From NCBI GenBank assembly GCA_902783235.1, contig CACZQG010000259.1, positions 1 through 9,312 on the forward strand: a stretch of DNA of 9,312 bases. The letters are read 5' to 3'. The notes below the pieces were generated by a model, which was not told the origin of the DNA, did no database searches, and saw only the letters and a list, made by a program, of their open reading frames with translations. Shown here piece after piece: positions 1 to 6,548 of the stretch (position 1 is its first letter; every line of letters starts with the position of its first letter). The DNA is from an uncultured Ruminococcus sp. Its GTDB lineage: Bacteria; Bacillota; Clostridia; Oscillospirales; Ruminococcaceae. The translations under genes and the position numbers were made by a program.

Positions 1-5
1 ACACG

Positions 6-31
6 AGTATTCCTGCGGCTTTCTTCCTTGA
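6..31 (-). repeat. Left copy of a dispersed sequence (26 bp)
   Basis: Read on the minus strand, this stretch matches positions 9281-9306 of the plus strand at 22 of 26 bases, ending in an identical GCAGGAATACT. The minus frame here is open from about position 116 to the left edge and reads KKTKAERKFIKEESRRNTR. The right copy reads KFKEGRCRNTGV, so the similarity (KF, KE, RNT) holds at the protein level with one codon inserted here. I do not recognise the family and see no ribosome binding site. It may be the edge of a dispersed repeat or of a small outward-facing gene. Confidence 0.45.
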
Positions 32-117
32 TAAATTTCCTCTCTGCCTTCGTCTTTTTGGCAAGCTTTAATTGGGGGAGCAATATCCGGCAGCCCAAAA
101 TGTATATATACGAAAAT

Positions 118-136
118 CATGTATAAACAATGCATA
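118..136. promoter_or_regulatory. Weak ARG box (possible ArgR site)
   Basis: The sequence CATGTATAAACAATGCATA resembles the Bacillus-type ARG box (half sites TGAAT and ATGCA). The left half is TGTAT and the spacing between halves is 5 rather than 4. Its centre lies about 30 bp, close to three helical turns, from the better box at 149-166, so both could be bound on the same DNA face by one ArgR hexamer. Alone it would be a marginal call. Confidence 0.35.
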
Positions 137-148
137 TTTTTTGAATGT

Positions 149-166
149 TATGAATATTTATGCAGA
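149..166. promoter_or_regulatory. ARG box, probable ArgR operator for argG
   Basis: TATGAATATTTATGCAGA closely fits the Gram-positive ARG box, with half sites TGAAT and ATGCA separated by ATTT. Its position at the head of an arginine biosynthesis cluster makes an ArgR operator likely. It ends 7 bases before the -35 hexamer rather than covering the promoter, so how it acts (repression by wrapping, blocking polymerase contacts, or activation) cannot be read from the sequence. The regulator gene is not in the window. Confidence 0.6.
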
Positions 167-173
167 AAAGTAC

Positions 174-201
174 TTGACATTTGCCAAAAAAGGTGTATAA
201 T
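174..201 (+). promoter_or_regulatory. Sigma-A type promoter of argG
   Basis: A perfect -35 hexamer TTGACA (174-179) and a perfect -10 hexamer TATAAT (196-201) are separated by 16 bases. The expected start of transcription is near 208, giving a 5' leader of about 40 bases before the argG start at 249. A small dyad CGATTTTAATCG (210-221) lies at the predicted 5' end of the mRNA. This is the best promoter in the window and probably drives argG and possibly the whole cluster. Confidence 0.8.
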
Positions 202-235
202 AGAATTAACGATTTTAATCGACCATACAGAAAAT

Positions 236-240
236 GGAGG
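236..240 (+). promoter_or_regulatory. Ribosome binding site that sets the argG start
   Basis: GGAGG lies 8 bases before ATG 249. The in-frame ATG at 234 overlaps the Shine-Dalgarno sequence itself and has none of its own, so it is rejected as the start. Confidence 0.8.
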
Positions 241-248
241 ACGTAAAT

Positions 249-1493
249 ATGAACAAGGTGACACCCAAAAAAGACATCAAAAAAGTAGTACTGGCATATT
301 CCGGCGGTCTGGATACTTCTATCATTATCCAGTGGCTCAAGGAAAATTACAACAACTGTGAAGTTATCTGCGTTTCCGGTAACGTAGGTCAGGCAGACGA
401 GCTGGAAGGACTTGAAGAAAAGGCTATCAAGACCGGTGCTTCCAAGTGCTATATCGAAAACCTTACAGAAGAATTCCTTACAGATTATGTATTCCCCACA
501 GTACAGGCAGGTGCTATATATGAAAACAGATATATGCTGGGCACCTCATTCGCACGTCCTATAATCGCAAAGAGAATAGCTGAAATAGCTATCAAGGAAG
601 GCGCAGATGCTATTTGTCACGGCTGCACTGGCAAGGGCAACGACCAGGTACGTTTTGAGCTTGCTATCAAGGCATTTGCTCCCGACATGGAAATAATCGC
701 TCCCTGGAGAATATGGGATCTGAAATCCCGTGACGAGGAGATAGATTACGCAGAGGCACACAATATACCTCTTAAAATAAACAGAGAAACAAACTACTCC
801 AAGGATAAGAATATATGGCACCTTTCCCACGAGGGTCTGGATCTTGAGGATCCGGCAAACGAGCCTCAGTATGAAAAGGAAGGCTTCCTTGAAATGGGCG
901 TATCTCCCATTCAGGCACCTGACAAGCCCACATATATCACCATTCACTTTGAAAAGGGTGTTCCCACTGCTATCGACGGCAAGGAAATGGGCGCAGTAGA
1001 GCTTGTTACCACACTTAATAAGCTGGGCGGCGAGAACGGTATAGGTCTTGCTGATCTGGTGGAGAACAGACTGGTGGGTATGAAGTCAAGGGGCGTTTAC
1101 GAAACTCCGGGCGGTGCTATCCTTTATCACGCTCACGAAGTACTTGAAACTATTACTATTGACAAGGAAACTGCACGTATCAAGCAGTATCTGAGCATCA
1201 AGTTTGCTGACATCGTATACAACGGTCAGTGGTACACACCTCTGCGTGAAGCTATGAGCGCATTTGTAACAGAGACTCAGAAAACTGTTACAGGTGACGT
1301 TAAGCTGAAGCTCTATAAGGGCAACATTATCAATGCAGGCGTTACATCACCTTACACCCTCTACAGCGAGGAAGTTGCTACATTTGATGCCGACGAAGTT
1401 TACAACCAGGCTGACAGCGCAGGATTCATCAACCTGTTCGGACTTCCCATCAAAGTTAAGGCTAAGCTTGACCAGAAGAGAAACAATAAGTAA
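249..1493 (+). CDS. argG: Argininosuccinate synthase
   Basis: This cytosolic enzyme joins citrulline and aspartate using ATP, giving argininosuccinate, AMP and pyrophosphate, the seventh of eight steps to arginine. The 414-residue product has the usual family length of about 400. The ATP pyrophosphatase P-loop AYSGGLDTS is at residues 16-24, [14 protein letters not shown] is near 91-104, and the substrate-binding signature [14 protein letters not shown] is at 124-137. The start at 249 is chosen because GGAGG precedes it by 8 bases, while the upstream ATG at 234 lies on that site. It is the first gene of the cluster, behind a strong promoter and probable ARG boxes. A hairpin follows the stop, so argG may be partly uncoupled from argH. 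No defects are seen and the identification is secure. Confidence 0.98.
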   Translation: MNKVTPKKDIKKVVLAYSGGLDTSIIIQWLKENYNNCEVICVSGNVGQADELEGLEEKAIKTGASKCYIENLTEEFLTDYVFPTVQAGAIYENRYMLGTSFARPIIAKRIAEIAIKEGADAICHGCTGKGNDQVRFELAIKAFAPDMEIIAPWRIWDLKSRDEEIDYAEAHNIPLKINRETNYSKDKNIWHLSHEGLDLEDPANEPQYEKEGFLEMGVSPIQAPDKPTYITIHFEKGVPTAIDGKEMGAVELVTTLNKLGGENGIGLADLVENRLVGMKSRGVYETPGGAILYHAHEVLETITIDKETARIKQYLSIKFADIVYNGQWYTPLREAMSAFVTETQKTVTGDVKLKLYKGNIINAGVTSPYTLYSEEVATFDADEVYNQADSAGFINLFGLPIKVKAKLDQKRNNK

Positions 1494-1508
1494 TCCATAA
1501 GCAGTATA

Positions 1509-1547
1509 AAGGGCGGACATATTTACTGTTCGCCCTTGTCACTTTTT
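1509..1547 (+). terminator. Hairpin with T run after argG (partial terminator or attenuator)
   Basis: AAGGGCGGACA (1509-1519) pairs with TGTTCGCCCTT (1527-1537) over 11 bp including one G-U, with a 7-base loop. Five bases separate the stem from TTTTT (1543-1547). That gap is wider than in a classic intrinsic terminator, so leaky termination or an mRNA stability element is as likely. It lies wholly between argG and argH. Confidence 0.45.
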
Positions 1548-1573
1548 GACAGATCGGAAAACCACCATATAAA
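1546..1573 (+). promoter_or_regulatory. Candidate internal promoter before argH
   Basis: TTGACA (1546-1551) and TATAAA (1568-1573) are separated by 16 bases, the same geometry as the argG promoter. The expected start of transcription, near 1580, falls only a few bases before the argH ATG at 1584. The -10 hexamer also overlaps the argH ribosome binding site, so this promoter would make an almost leaderless argH mRNA. It could be chance. Confidence 0.35.
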
Positions 1574-1581
1574 AGGAAGGA
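1571..1581 (+). promoter_or_regulatory. Ribosome binding site that sets the argH start
   Basis: AAAAGGAAGGA holds two overlapping AAGGA cores. The first is 6 bases from ATG 1584 and the second 8 bases from ATG 1590, so either ATG could be used. The upstream in-frame TTG at 1536 lies inside the post-argG hairpin and is rejected. Confidence 0.65.
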
Positions 1582-1583
1582 CA

Positions 1584-2984
1584 ATGACTATGGCAGACAA
1601 GATGTGGGCAGGAAGGTTTTCAAAGGAGGTTGACGAGACAGTCAACGCCTTCAACTCCTCTATCGCCTTTGACGGCAGAATGTACAGACAGGATATCACC
1701 GGCAGTATAGCACACGCCGGTATGCTGGGAAAATGCGGCATTATCTCTATGGAGGACAGCCGCAGTATAATAGATGGACTAAAGGGTATACTTGCCGATC
1801 TGGACAGCGGTGCTCTTGAATTTGACATGACAGCTGAGGATATCCATATGTTCATAGAGGCAGAGCTTACCAAAAGACTGGGAGATGTGGGAAAAAGACT
1901 TCACACCTCACGTTCAAGAAACGATCAGGTGGCTCTTGATATAAGACTTTATCTCCGTGACGAAATAAAGGAGATACGGGCACTTGTACTGGAACTGTGC
2001 AATACTCTGATAAAGCTTGCCAAAAAGCATCTGGATACGGTAATGCCCGGATATACTCACCTGCAGAGAGCTCAGCCCATCACCTTTGCTCATCATCTTA
2101 TGGCATATGTATGGATGCTTATCCGTGACTGCGGAAGACTGGATGATACCCTGAAACGCATGAACGAATGTCCGCTGGGAAGCTGCGCTCTTGCAGGCAC
2201 CACCTATAATATTGACAGGCATATGACAGCTGAGGAGCTTGGATTTTATAAGCCCATGGAAAACAGCCTGGACGGAGTTTCCGACAGGGACTCGTGTGTG
2301 GAGCTGGCTTGTGCCATATCCCTTATAATGACCCACCTTTCAAGGTTTTCCGAAGAAATAATAATGTGGTGTTCATGGGAATTCAAATTCATCGAGCTTG
2401 ACGACGCTTACGCTACAGGCTCATCTATCATGCCTCAGAAAAAGAACCCCGATGTTACCGAGCTTATAAGAGGCAAGACCGGAAGAGTCAACGGCGATCT
2501 GTTTACCCTCCTGTCCATGCTGAAGGGTCTGCCCCTGGCGTACAACAAGGATATGCAGGAGGATAAGGAAGCCATATTTGATGCTGTTGACAATGTTAAG
2601 CTTTGTCTTAAAACCTTTATCCCCATGACAGCTACCATGACTGTAAACAAGGAAAAAATGAGAAAGGCTGCCGCAGGCGGATTTATCAATGCTACCGACT
2701 GTGCAGACTATCTTGTTAAGAAGGGTATGCCTTTCAGAGATGCCTATAAGATCACAGGTACTCTGGTGGCTTTATGCATAGAAAAGGGCGTGGATCTGGA
2801 AACTCTCCCCCTGGAGGACTACAAGGCACACAGCGAGCTGTTTACAGAGGATGTATTCAGAGCTATTTCTCTTGACACCTGCGTTGGTGAGAGAAGATCC
2901 TTTGGCGGACCTGCACCTGACAGAGTGAGAGAACAGATAGAAAACGCAGAAAAAATACTTATTCAGCTTGGAGAAAACAAGTAA
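1584..2984 (+). CDS. argH: Argininosuccinate lyase
   Basis: This enzyme cleaves argininosuccinate to arginine and fumarate, the last step of the pathway; it is cytosolic and belongs to the fumarase/aspartase superfamily of homotetramers. The 466-residue product matches the family length. Visible motifs are WAGRF near residues 8-12, TSRSRNDQ at 108-115, GYTHLQRAQP at 156-165 with the expected catalytic His159, and the superfamily signature GSSIMPQKKNPD at 279-290, whose second serine (Ser281) is the expected catalytic residue. ATG 1584 is chosen; ATG 1590, giving MADKMWAGRF, is nearly as good. The stop codon overlaps the start of the next ORF (TAATG). A hairpin and a promoter-like pair lie upstream. 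All key residues are present. Confidence 0.97.
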   Translation: MTMADKMWAGRFSKEVDETVNAFNSSIAFDGRMYRQDITGSIAHAGMLGKCGIISMEDSRSIIDGLKGILADLDSGALEFDMTAEDIHMFIEAELTKRLGDVGKRLHTSRSRNDQVALDIRLYLRDEIKEIRALVLELCNTLIKLAKKHLDTVMPGYTHLQRAQPITFAHHLMAYVWMLIRDCGRLDDTLKRMNECPLGSCALAGTTYNIDRHMTAEELGFYKPMENSLDGVSDRDSCVELACAISLIMTHLSRFSEEIIMWCSWEFKFIELDDAYATGSSIMPQKKNPDVTELIRGKTGRVNGDLFTLLSMLKGLPLAYNKDMQEDKEAIFDAVDNVKLCLKTFIPMTATMTVNKEKMRKAAAGGFINATDCADYLVKKGMPFRDAYKITGTLVALCIEKGVDLETLPLEDYKAHSELFTEDVFRAISLDTCVGERRSFGGPAPDRVREQIENAEKILIQLGENK

Positions 2985-3193
2985 TGGATCGAAAGCTGTT
3001 TGTATTCATAGTACTTGCCACTATAATAACTACTCTTGTATGGATCGGCGGCGAGGTACTTATCATCTGGGTGCTGAAGCTGGGAGGCAGGGCATCCGTG
3101 ATATGGAGCATAATCGCAGTTGTGGGACTTATAAGCCTTAATGTATGGCGAAGCCTCAGAAGCGATAATAATAAAAACAACAGAAACTGGTAG
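2984..3193 (+). CDS. Small two-helix membrane protein of unknown function
   Basis: I do not recognise this 69-residue ORF. Two hydrophobic stretches, about residues 5-31 and 37-55, are each long enough to span the membrane. They are joined by a short LKLGGRAS turn and followed by a polar tail RSLRSDNNKNNRNW. The short basic turn and tail suggest a hairpin with both ends on the same side. The start codon shares a base with the argH stop (TAATG), and GGAG at 2970-2973 lies 10 bases upstream within argH, so it is probably translated by coupling to argH. Its overlap and coding character support a real gene. A role in arginine transport or regulation would be guesswork. Confidence 0.7.
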   Translation: MDRKLFVFIVLATIITTLVWIGGEVLIIWVLKLGGRASVIWSIIAVVGLISLNVWRSLRSDNNKNNRNW

Positions 3194-3279
3194 GCATCAT
3201 GACGCTGTACCCGTACTGCGCTCTCCCTATGTGGGAAACGCCTTCACAAGGTTATGCCTGCGTGGGGTACAATGCCCAC
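3193..3279 (+). other. Foldable intergenic region before argC
   Basis: Arms GGCAT (3193-3197) and TGTACCC (3206-3212) can pair with the continuous stretch GGGTACA-ATGCC (3265-3276), enclosing TCCC/GGGA (3224-3227/3233-3236) and CCTT/AAGG (3241-3244/3248-3251). The closing strand can instead form a local hairpin, GTGGG (3262-3266) with CCCAC (3275-3279), which excludes the long pairing. This resembles an RNA with two alternative folds, but I match it to no known riboswitch class. An A/T-rich stretch and the argC ribosome binding site follow. Confidence 0.35.
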
Positions 3280-3315
3280 ACCTACAATAATATTTAAAAA
3301 ATTAAGGAGTACACA

Positions 3316-4263
3316 ATGTCAGTTAAAGTTTATATAGACGGTCAGGAAGGTACGACCGGACTTAAAATATTAGAGAGGTTTCAGGGCAGAGATGACATCG
3401 AGCTTCTGAAAATTTCCGAGGATAAAAGAAAGGATCCGGAGGAACGCAAAAAATTCATAAACGCTTCCGATTATACATTTCTCTGTCTTCCGGATGCGGC
3501 GGCAAGAGAGGCGGTAGCCCTTGCCCAGGGCTGCGACCATGTGCGCATAATAGATGCCTCCACCGCTCACAGAACAAACCCCGATTGGGCATACGGATTC
3601 CCGGAATTATCTCCGGAGCACAGAGAAAAGATAAAAAATTCTAAGAGAGTTGCTGTTCCCGGCTGCTATGCCAGCGGTTTTATCTCAATAGTATATCCCC
3701 TTGTGAAAAAGGAGATCATTCCCAGCTTTTACCCCATTTTCGCTTATGCCACATCAGGCTACAGCGGTGCCGGAAAGAAGGCTATAGCAGCATATGAAGC
3801 AGAGGATAAGCCCTTTGAGCTGCTGTCCCCAAGACAGTATGCCCTTACAATGAACCACAAGCACCTCCCCGAGATGCAGAAAATAACCGGTCTTTCATAT
3901 AAGCCCATGTTCAATCCCATTGTGGACAACTATTTCAGCGGCATGGTGGTTTCTATCCCCATCCAGTCAAGACTGCTGAACAAAAAAGTCACCCCCGAAG
4001 ATGTGAGAGAAGCCCTTTACGACAACTACAAGGATTCAAACTTTATAGAGGTAAAGCCGCAGGGTACGGAAAGTCTTCCCGATGGCTTCCTGAATTCCAA
4101 TGCTCTCAGCGGCACAAACAAAATGGAGCTGTTTGTATTTGGTGATGAGGAGCAGATGCTTCTCTGTTCAAGACTTGATAATCTGGGCAAGGGTGCATCA
4201 GGTGCAGCAGTTCAATGTCTGAACATTATGATGGGTATCGATGAGACTACAGGTCTTATCTGA
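3316..4263 (+). CDS. argC: N-acetyl-gamma-glutamyl-phosphate reductase, type 2
   Basis: This NADPH-dependent enzyme reduces N-acetylglutamyl phosphate to N-acetylglutamate semialdehyde, the third step. At 315 residues, with an N-terminal dinucleotide-binding motif DGQEGTTG (8-15) instead of GASGYTG, it belongs to the short type 2 subfamily rather than the roughly 345-residue type 1 enzyme. The catalytic cysteine is Cys117 in VPGCYASGF. Other family blocks are HRTNPDWAYGFPEL (85-98), GYSGAGK (148-154) and HKHLPEM (181-187), which carries the expected catalytic histidine. AGGAG at 3305-3309 lies 6 bases before the ATG. The gene stands apart from both neighbours, with gaps of 122 and 160 bases that can each form RNA structure. 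No defects are seen. Confidence 0.95.
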   Translation: MSVKVYIDGQEGTTGLKILERFQGRDDIELLKISEDKRKDPEERKKFINASDYTFLCLPDAAAREAVALAQGCDHVRIIDASTAHRTNPDWAYGFPELSPEHREKIKNSKRVAVPGCYASGFISIVYPLVKKEIIPSFYPIFAYATSGYSGAGKKAIAAYEAEDKPFELLSPRQYALTMNHKHLPEMQKITGLSYKPMFNPIVDNYFSGMVVSIPIQSRLLNKKVTPEDVREALYDNYKDSNFIEVKPQGTESLPDGFLNSNALSGTNKMELFVFGDEEQMLLCSRLDNLGKGASGAAVQCLNIMMGIDETTGLI

Positions 4264-4283
4264 TCCGCAAAAAGAAAAAGCAC

Positions 4284-4346
4284 TAAAGGCAATACCATAT
4301 AACCATATAAAGAGTATATCCCGCACATGACCCGTATTGCCTTAAA
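4284..4346. repeat. Palindromic repeat, copy 1 (argC-argJ gap)
   Basis: AAGGCAATAC (4286-4295) and GTATTGCCTT (4334-4343) form perfect 10 bp inverted arms around a 38-base centre. The centre holds a tandem ACCATATA duplication (4294-4309). The same arm sequence recurs near 6957-6991 and 8200-8211, always between genes of this cluster. No transposase is present. In RNA it would form a long hairpin, but no T run follows, so it is not a typical terminator. Confidence 0.7.
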
Positions 4347-4376
4347 TCAGAATTATTGATACGACTCAAAAAACTA

Positions 4377-4407
4377 TTGCCGGGGCTTTATAAAAGCTCC
4401 CCGGCAA
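4377..4407 (+). other. GC-rich hairpin just upstream of the argJ ribosome binding site
   Basis: TTGCCGGGG (4377-4385) pairs with CCCCGGCAA (4399-4407). After a 2-base bulge, CTTT (4386-4389) pairs with AAAG (4393-4396), leaving a 3-base loop. The stem ends 3 bases before AGGAG (4411-4415). There is no T run on the + strand, so it is not a + strand terminator. It may protect a processed 5' end or tune argJ translation. Confidence 0.55.
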
Positions 4408-4423
4408 ATCAGGAGAAACGATT

Positions 4424-5680
4424 ATGATAACTAAAGTAAATATTGACGGCTTCACCTACATTGACGGCGGTGTATGTGCAGCCCGTGGATTCAAAGCAGG
4501 AGGAGTACACTGCGGACTTACTCACGCAGGAGCCATAGACAGCGGCACCAAAAACGATCTTGCTATGCTGGTAGCCGATGATGAATGCTCCGCAGCAGCT
4601 GTATACACCACAAACAAGGTAAAGGGCGCCCCTATACAGGTAACACGTCAGAATATCGCTGACGGCAAGGCTCGTGGATTTATTGTAAATTCCGTAAATG
4701 CCAACACCTGCAACGCTGACGGCATAGAAAAAGCAGAAAAGATGTGTCAGCTGGCGGCAAAGGAAACAGGTCTGAAGGCATCGGATTTTATAGTTGCGTC
4801 CACAGGCGTTATCGGGCAGCCATTACCCATAGAGCCCATTGAAAAAGGTATACCAATGCTTGCAAAAAGCCTTTCCTATGAAGGAAATGCAGCGGCAGTA
4901 GAGGCTATTATGACCACAGATACCGTTCCCAAGGAGGTAGCGGTAAAATTCACATTGGGTGACAAGGAATGTACTATGGGCGGTATGCTCAAAGGCAGCG
5001 GTATGATACACCCCAATATGGCGACAACACTGAGCTTTATCACAACAGATGTAAATATTGCACCGGAATACCTGAAAAGAGCACTCAGCGACGTAATAAA
5101 GCGTACACTCAATATGGCAAGTGTAGACGGTGATACCTCTACAAACGATATGTGCTGTGTTATGGCAAACGGTCTTGCAGGCAATGCCCGGATAACCTCA
5201 GAGGGTGAGGACTTCGGCAAATTTACGGATGCACTTTTTGTTATCCTTCTGAACCTTGCACGTATGATGGCTCGTGACGGCGAGGGTGCTACCAAGCTTA
5301 TCGAATGTGTTTGCACAGGTGCGGAGGATATCCGTACAGCACAGACTGTTGCCAAATCCGTTATCACCTCCAGCCTTTTCAAGGCTGCAATGTTCGGTGA
5401 GGATGCTAACTGGGGACGTATTCTCTGCGCTGTAGGCTATGCAGATGCAGACTTTGATATCAACAAGGTGGATGTTTCCATTGCATCGGCAGCCGGAAAG
5501 ATAGATGTATGCAAAAACGGCTCGGGCGTGGAATTCTCCGAGGAGAAAGCCAAGGAGATACTCAAGGAGGAAGAAATAAACATATTCGTATCCATAGGCA
5601 GCGGTGAATGCCACGCAGCAGCCTGGGGCTGCGACCTTACATACGATTATGTAAAAATAAACGGTGATTACAGGAGCTAA
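4424..5680 (+). CDS. argJ: Glutamate N-acetyltransferase (ornithine acetyltransferase)
   Basis: This enzyme moves the acetyl group from N-acetylornithine to glutamate, releasing ornithine and regenerating N-acetylglutamate, so it closes the acetyl cycle. Some ArgJ enzymes also use acetyl-CoA; the sequence does not show which type this is. The 418-residue product has the usual length. The precursor is expected to cleave itself between Ala200 and Thr201 in HPNMATTLSF, with Thr201 becoming the N-terminal nucleophile of the beta chain. ASTGVIG (125-131) holds the likely oxyanion-hole Thr-Gly, and DGEGATK (285-291) is also conserved. The residue after the nucleophile is threonine where methionine is common. 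AGGAG lies 8 bases before the ATG. Its stop is 4 bases before argB. No argA is present here, in keeping with this route. Confidence 0.97.
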   Translation: MITKVNIDGFTYIDGGVCAARGFKAGGVHCGLTHAGAIDSGTKNDLAMLVADDECSAAAVYTTNKVKGAPIQVTRQNIADGKARGFIVNSVNANTCNADGIEKAEKMCQLAAKETGLKASDFIVASTGVIGQPLPIEPIEKGIPMLAKSLSYEGNAAAVEAIMTTDTVPKEVAVKFTLGDKECTMGGMLKGSGMIHPNMATTLSFITTDVNIAPEYLKRALSDVIKRTLNMASVDGDTSTNDMCCVMANGLAGNARITSEGEDFGKFTDALFVILLNLARMMARDGEGATKLIECVCTGAEDIRTAQTVAKSVITSSLFKAAMFGEDANWGRILCAVGYADADFDINKVDVSIASAAGKIDVCKNGSGVEFSEEKAKEILKEEEINIFVSIGSGECHAAAWGCDLTYDYVKINGDYRS

Positions 5681-5684
5681 GAAA

Positions 5685-6548
5685 ATGGATATCTCAAACA
5701 ACATTCGTTCACAGGTGCTTATTGATGCACTTCCCTACATACAGAAGTACAATGATAAGATAGTGGTAGTAAAATACGGCGGAAACGCTATGATAAATGA
5801 AGAGCTGAAGGAAGCGGTGATGAGCGATATCGTGCTTCTTTCGCTGGTAGGAATAAAGGTGGTGCTCGTACACGGCGGCGGTCCCGAGATCAACGAAATG
5901 CTGGGCAAGCTGGGTATAGAAAGCAGATTTATTGGCGGTCTGAGATATACAGACAAGGATACCATAGATGTGGTAAAAATGGTGCTTGCAGGCAAGGTGA
6001 ACAAGGAGCTGGTAGCAAACCTCACCGAGCATAAGGGAAATGCTGTGGGACTCTGCGGCATTGACGGTCAGATGATAACCGCCGAAAGAGCCGAAGGCGT
6101 AAACGGCGAGGATCTGGGATATGTTGGAGACATTACCAAGGTGAATATAAAGCCCATAATGGATACTCTGAACAATGGATGCATACCGGTCATTGCAACA
6201 GTGGCCTGCGGCGAGGACGGAAACACCTACAATATCAACGCTGATACAGCAGCATCGAGAATAGCTGCTGAGCTGAAAGCTGAAAACCTTATTCTTATGA
6301 CAGACATAGCAGGTCTTATGAGAGACAAAAATGATCCCTCCACTCTCATTCCTTTTGTACAGGTAAGCGAAGTCCCCTTCATGAAGAGACAAGGCATTAT
6401 CTCAGGAGGTATGATACCCAAAATAGACTGCTGTGTGGAGGCTGTAAGAAGAGGTGTCAAGAAAACATCTATAATTGACGGAAGAATACCCCACTCAATT
6501 CTTATTGAGATACTTTCCAACGAGGGTATCGGCACACAGTTCAAGTAA
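5685..6548 (+). CDS. argB: Acetylglutamate kinase, probably arginine-inhibited
   Basis: This cytosolic amino acid kinase phosphorylates N-acetylglutamate with ATP, the second step and the usual control point when ArgJ recycles acetyl groups. The 287 residues include KYGGNAM (30-36, with Lys30 for phosphate binding), HGGGPEI (63-69), FIGGLRYTD (82-90), the NIN-A-D block (183-187) and GGMIPK (241-246). About 28 residues precede the first lysine motif, and the end reads NEGIGTQF. This N-terminal helix and C-terminal block mark the hexameric, arginine-inhibited class rather than the short E. coli type; that is inferred from family knowledge. The ATG at 5685 is 8 bases after AGGAG (5672-5676), which lies in the last codons of argJ; the in-frame GTG at 5664 is rejected. 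The stop overlaps the next start (TAATG). Confidence 0.97.
   Translation: MDISNNIRSQVLIDALPYIQKYNDKIVVVKYGGNAMINEELKEAVMSDIVLLSLVGIKVVLVHGGGPEINEMLGKLGIESRFIGGLRYTDKDTIDVVKMVLAGKVNKELVANLTEHKGNAVGLCGIDGQMITAERAEGVNGEDLGYVGDITKVNIKPIMDTLNNGCIPVIATVACGEDGNTYNINADTAASRIAAELKAENLILMTDIAGLMRDKNDPSTLIPFVQVSEVPFMKRQGIISGGMIPKIDCCVEAVRRGVKKTSIIDGRIPHSILIEILSNEGIGTQFK

Noticed and set aside
1..120. Minus-strand ORF from ATG 120 running off the left edge
   Set aside because: It has no ribosome binding site and no recognisable content; the other minus frame carries the similarity to the right edge.
234..248. Upstream ATG for argG adding MEDVN
   Set aside because: It overlaps the GGAGG site that serves ATG 249 and has no site of its own.
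546..947. Minus-strand open frame of 133 codons inside argG
   Set aside because: It lies wholly within a clear argG, has no ribosome binding site and resembles no family; it is a shadow of codon bias. The same applies to the long minus-strand frames at 4876-5704, 5709-6392 and 7293-8249.
3243..3273. TTCACA and TACAAT as an argC promoter
   Set aside because: The 19-base spacing and poor hexamers are not convincing, and both lie in the foldable region.
3193..3276. Fourth copy of the GGCAATACC palindromic repeat before argC
   Set aside because: GGCAT and ATGCC resemble the arms only in part; the diagnostic GGTATTGCC is missing.
3193..3315. T-box or known riboswitch before argC
   Set aside because: There is no T-box consensus (AGGGTGGNACCGCG) and I see no match to a known class.
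4356..4394. TTGATA and TATAAA as an argJ promoter
   Set aside because: The spacing is 27 bases, far too long, and the TATAAA lies in the loop end of the hairpin.
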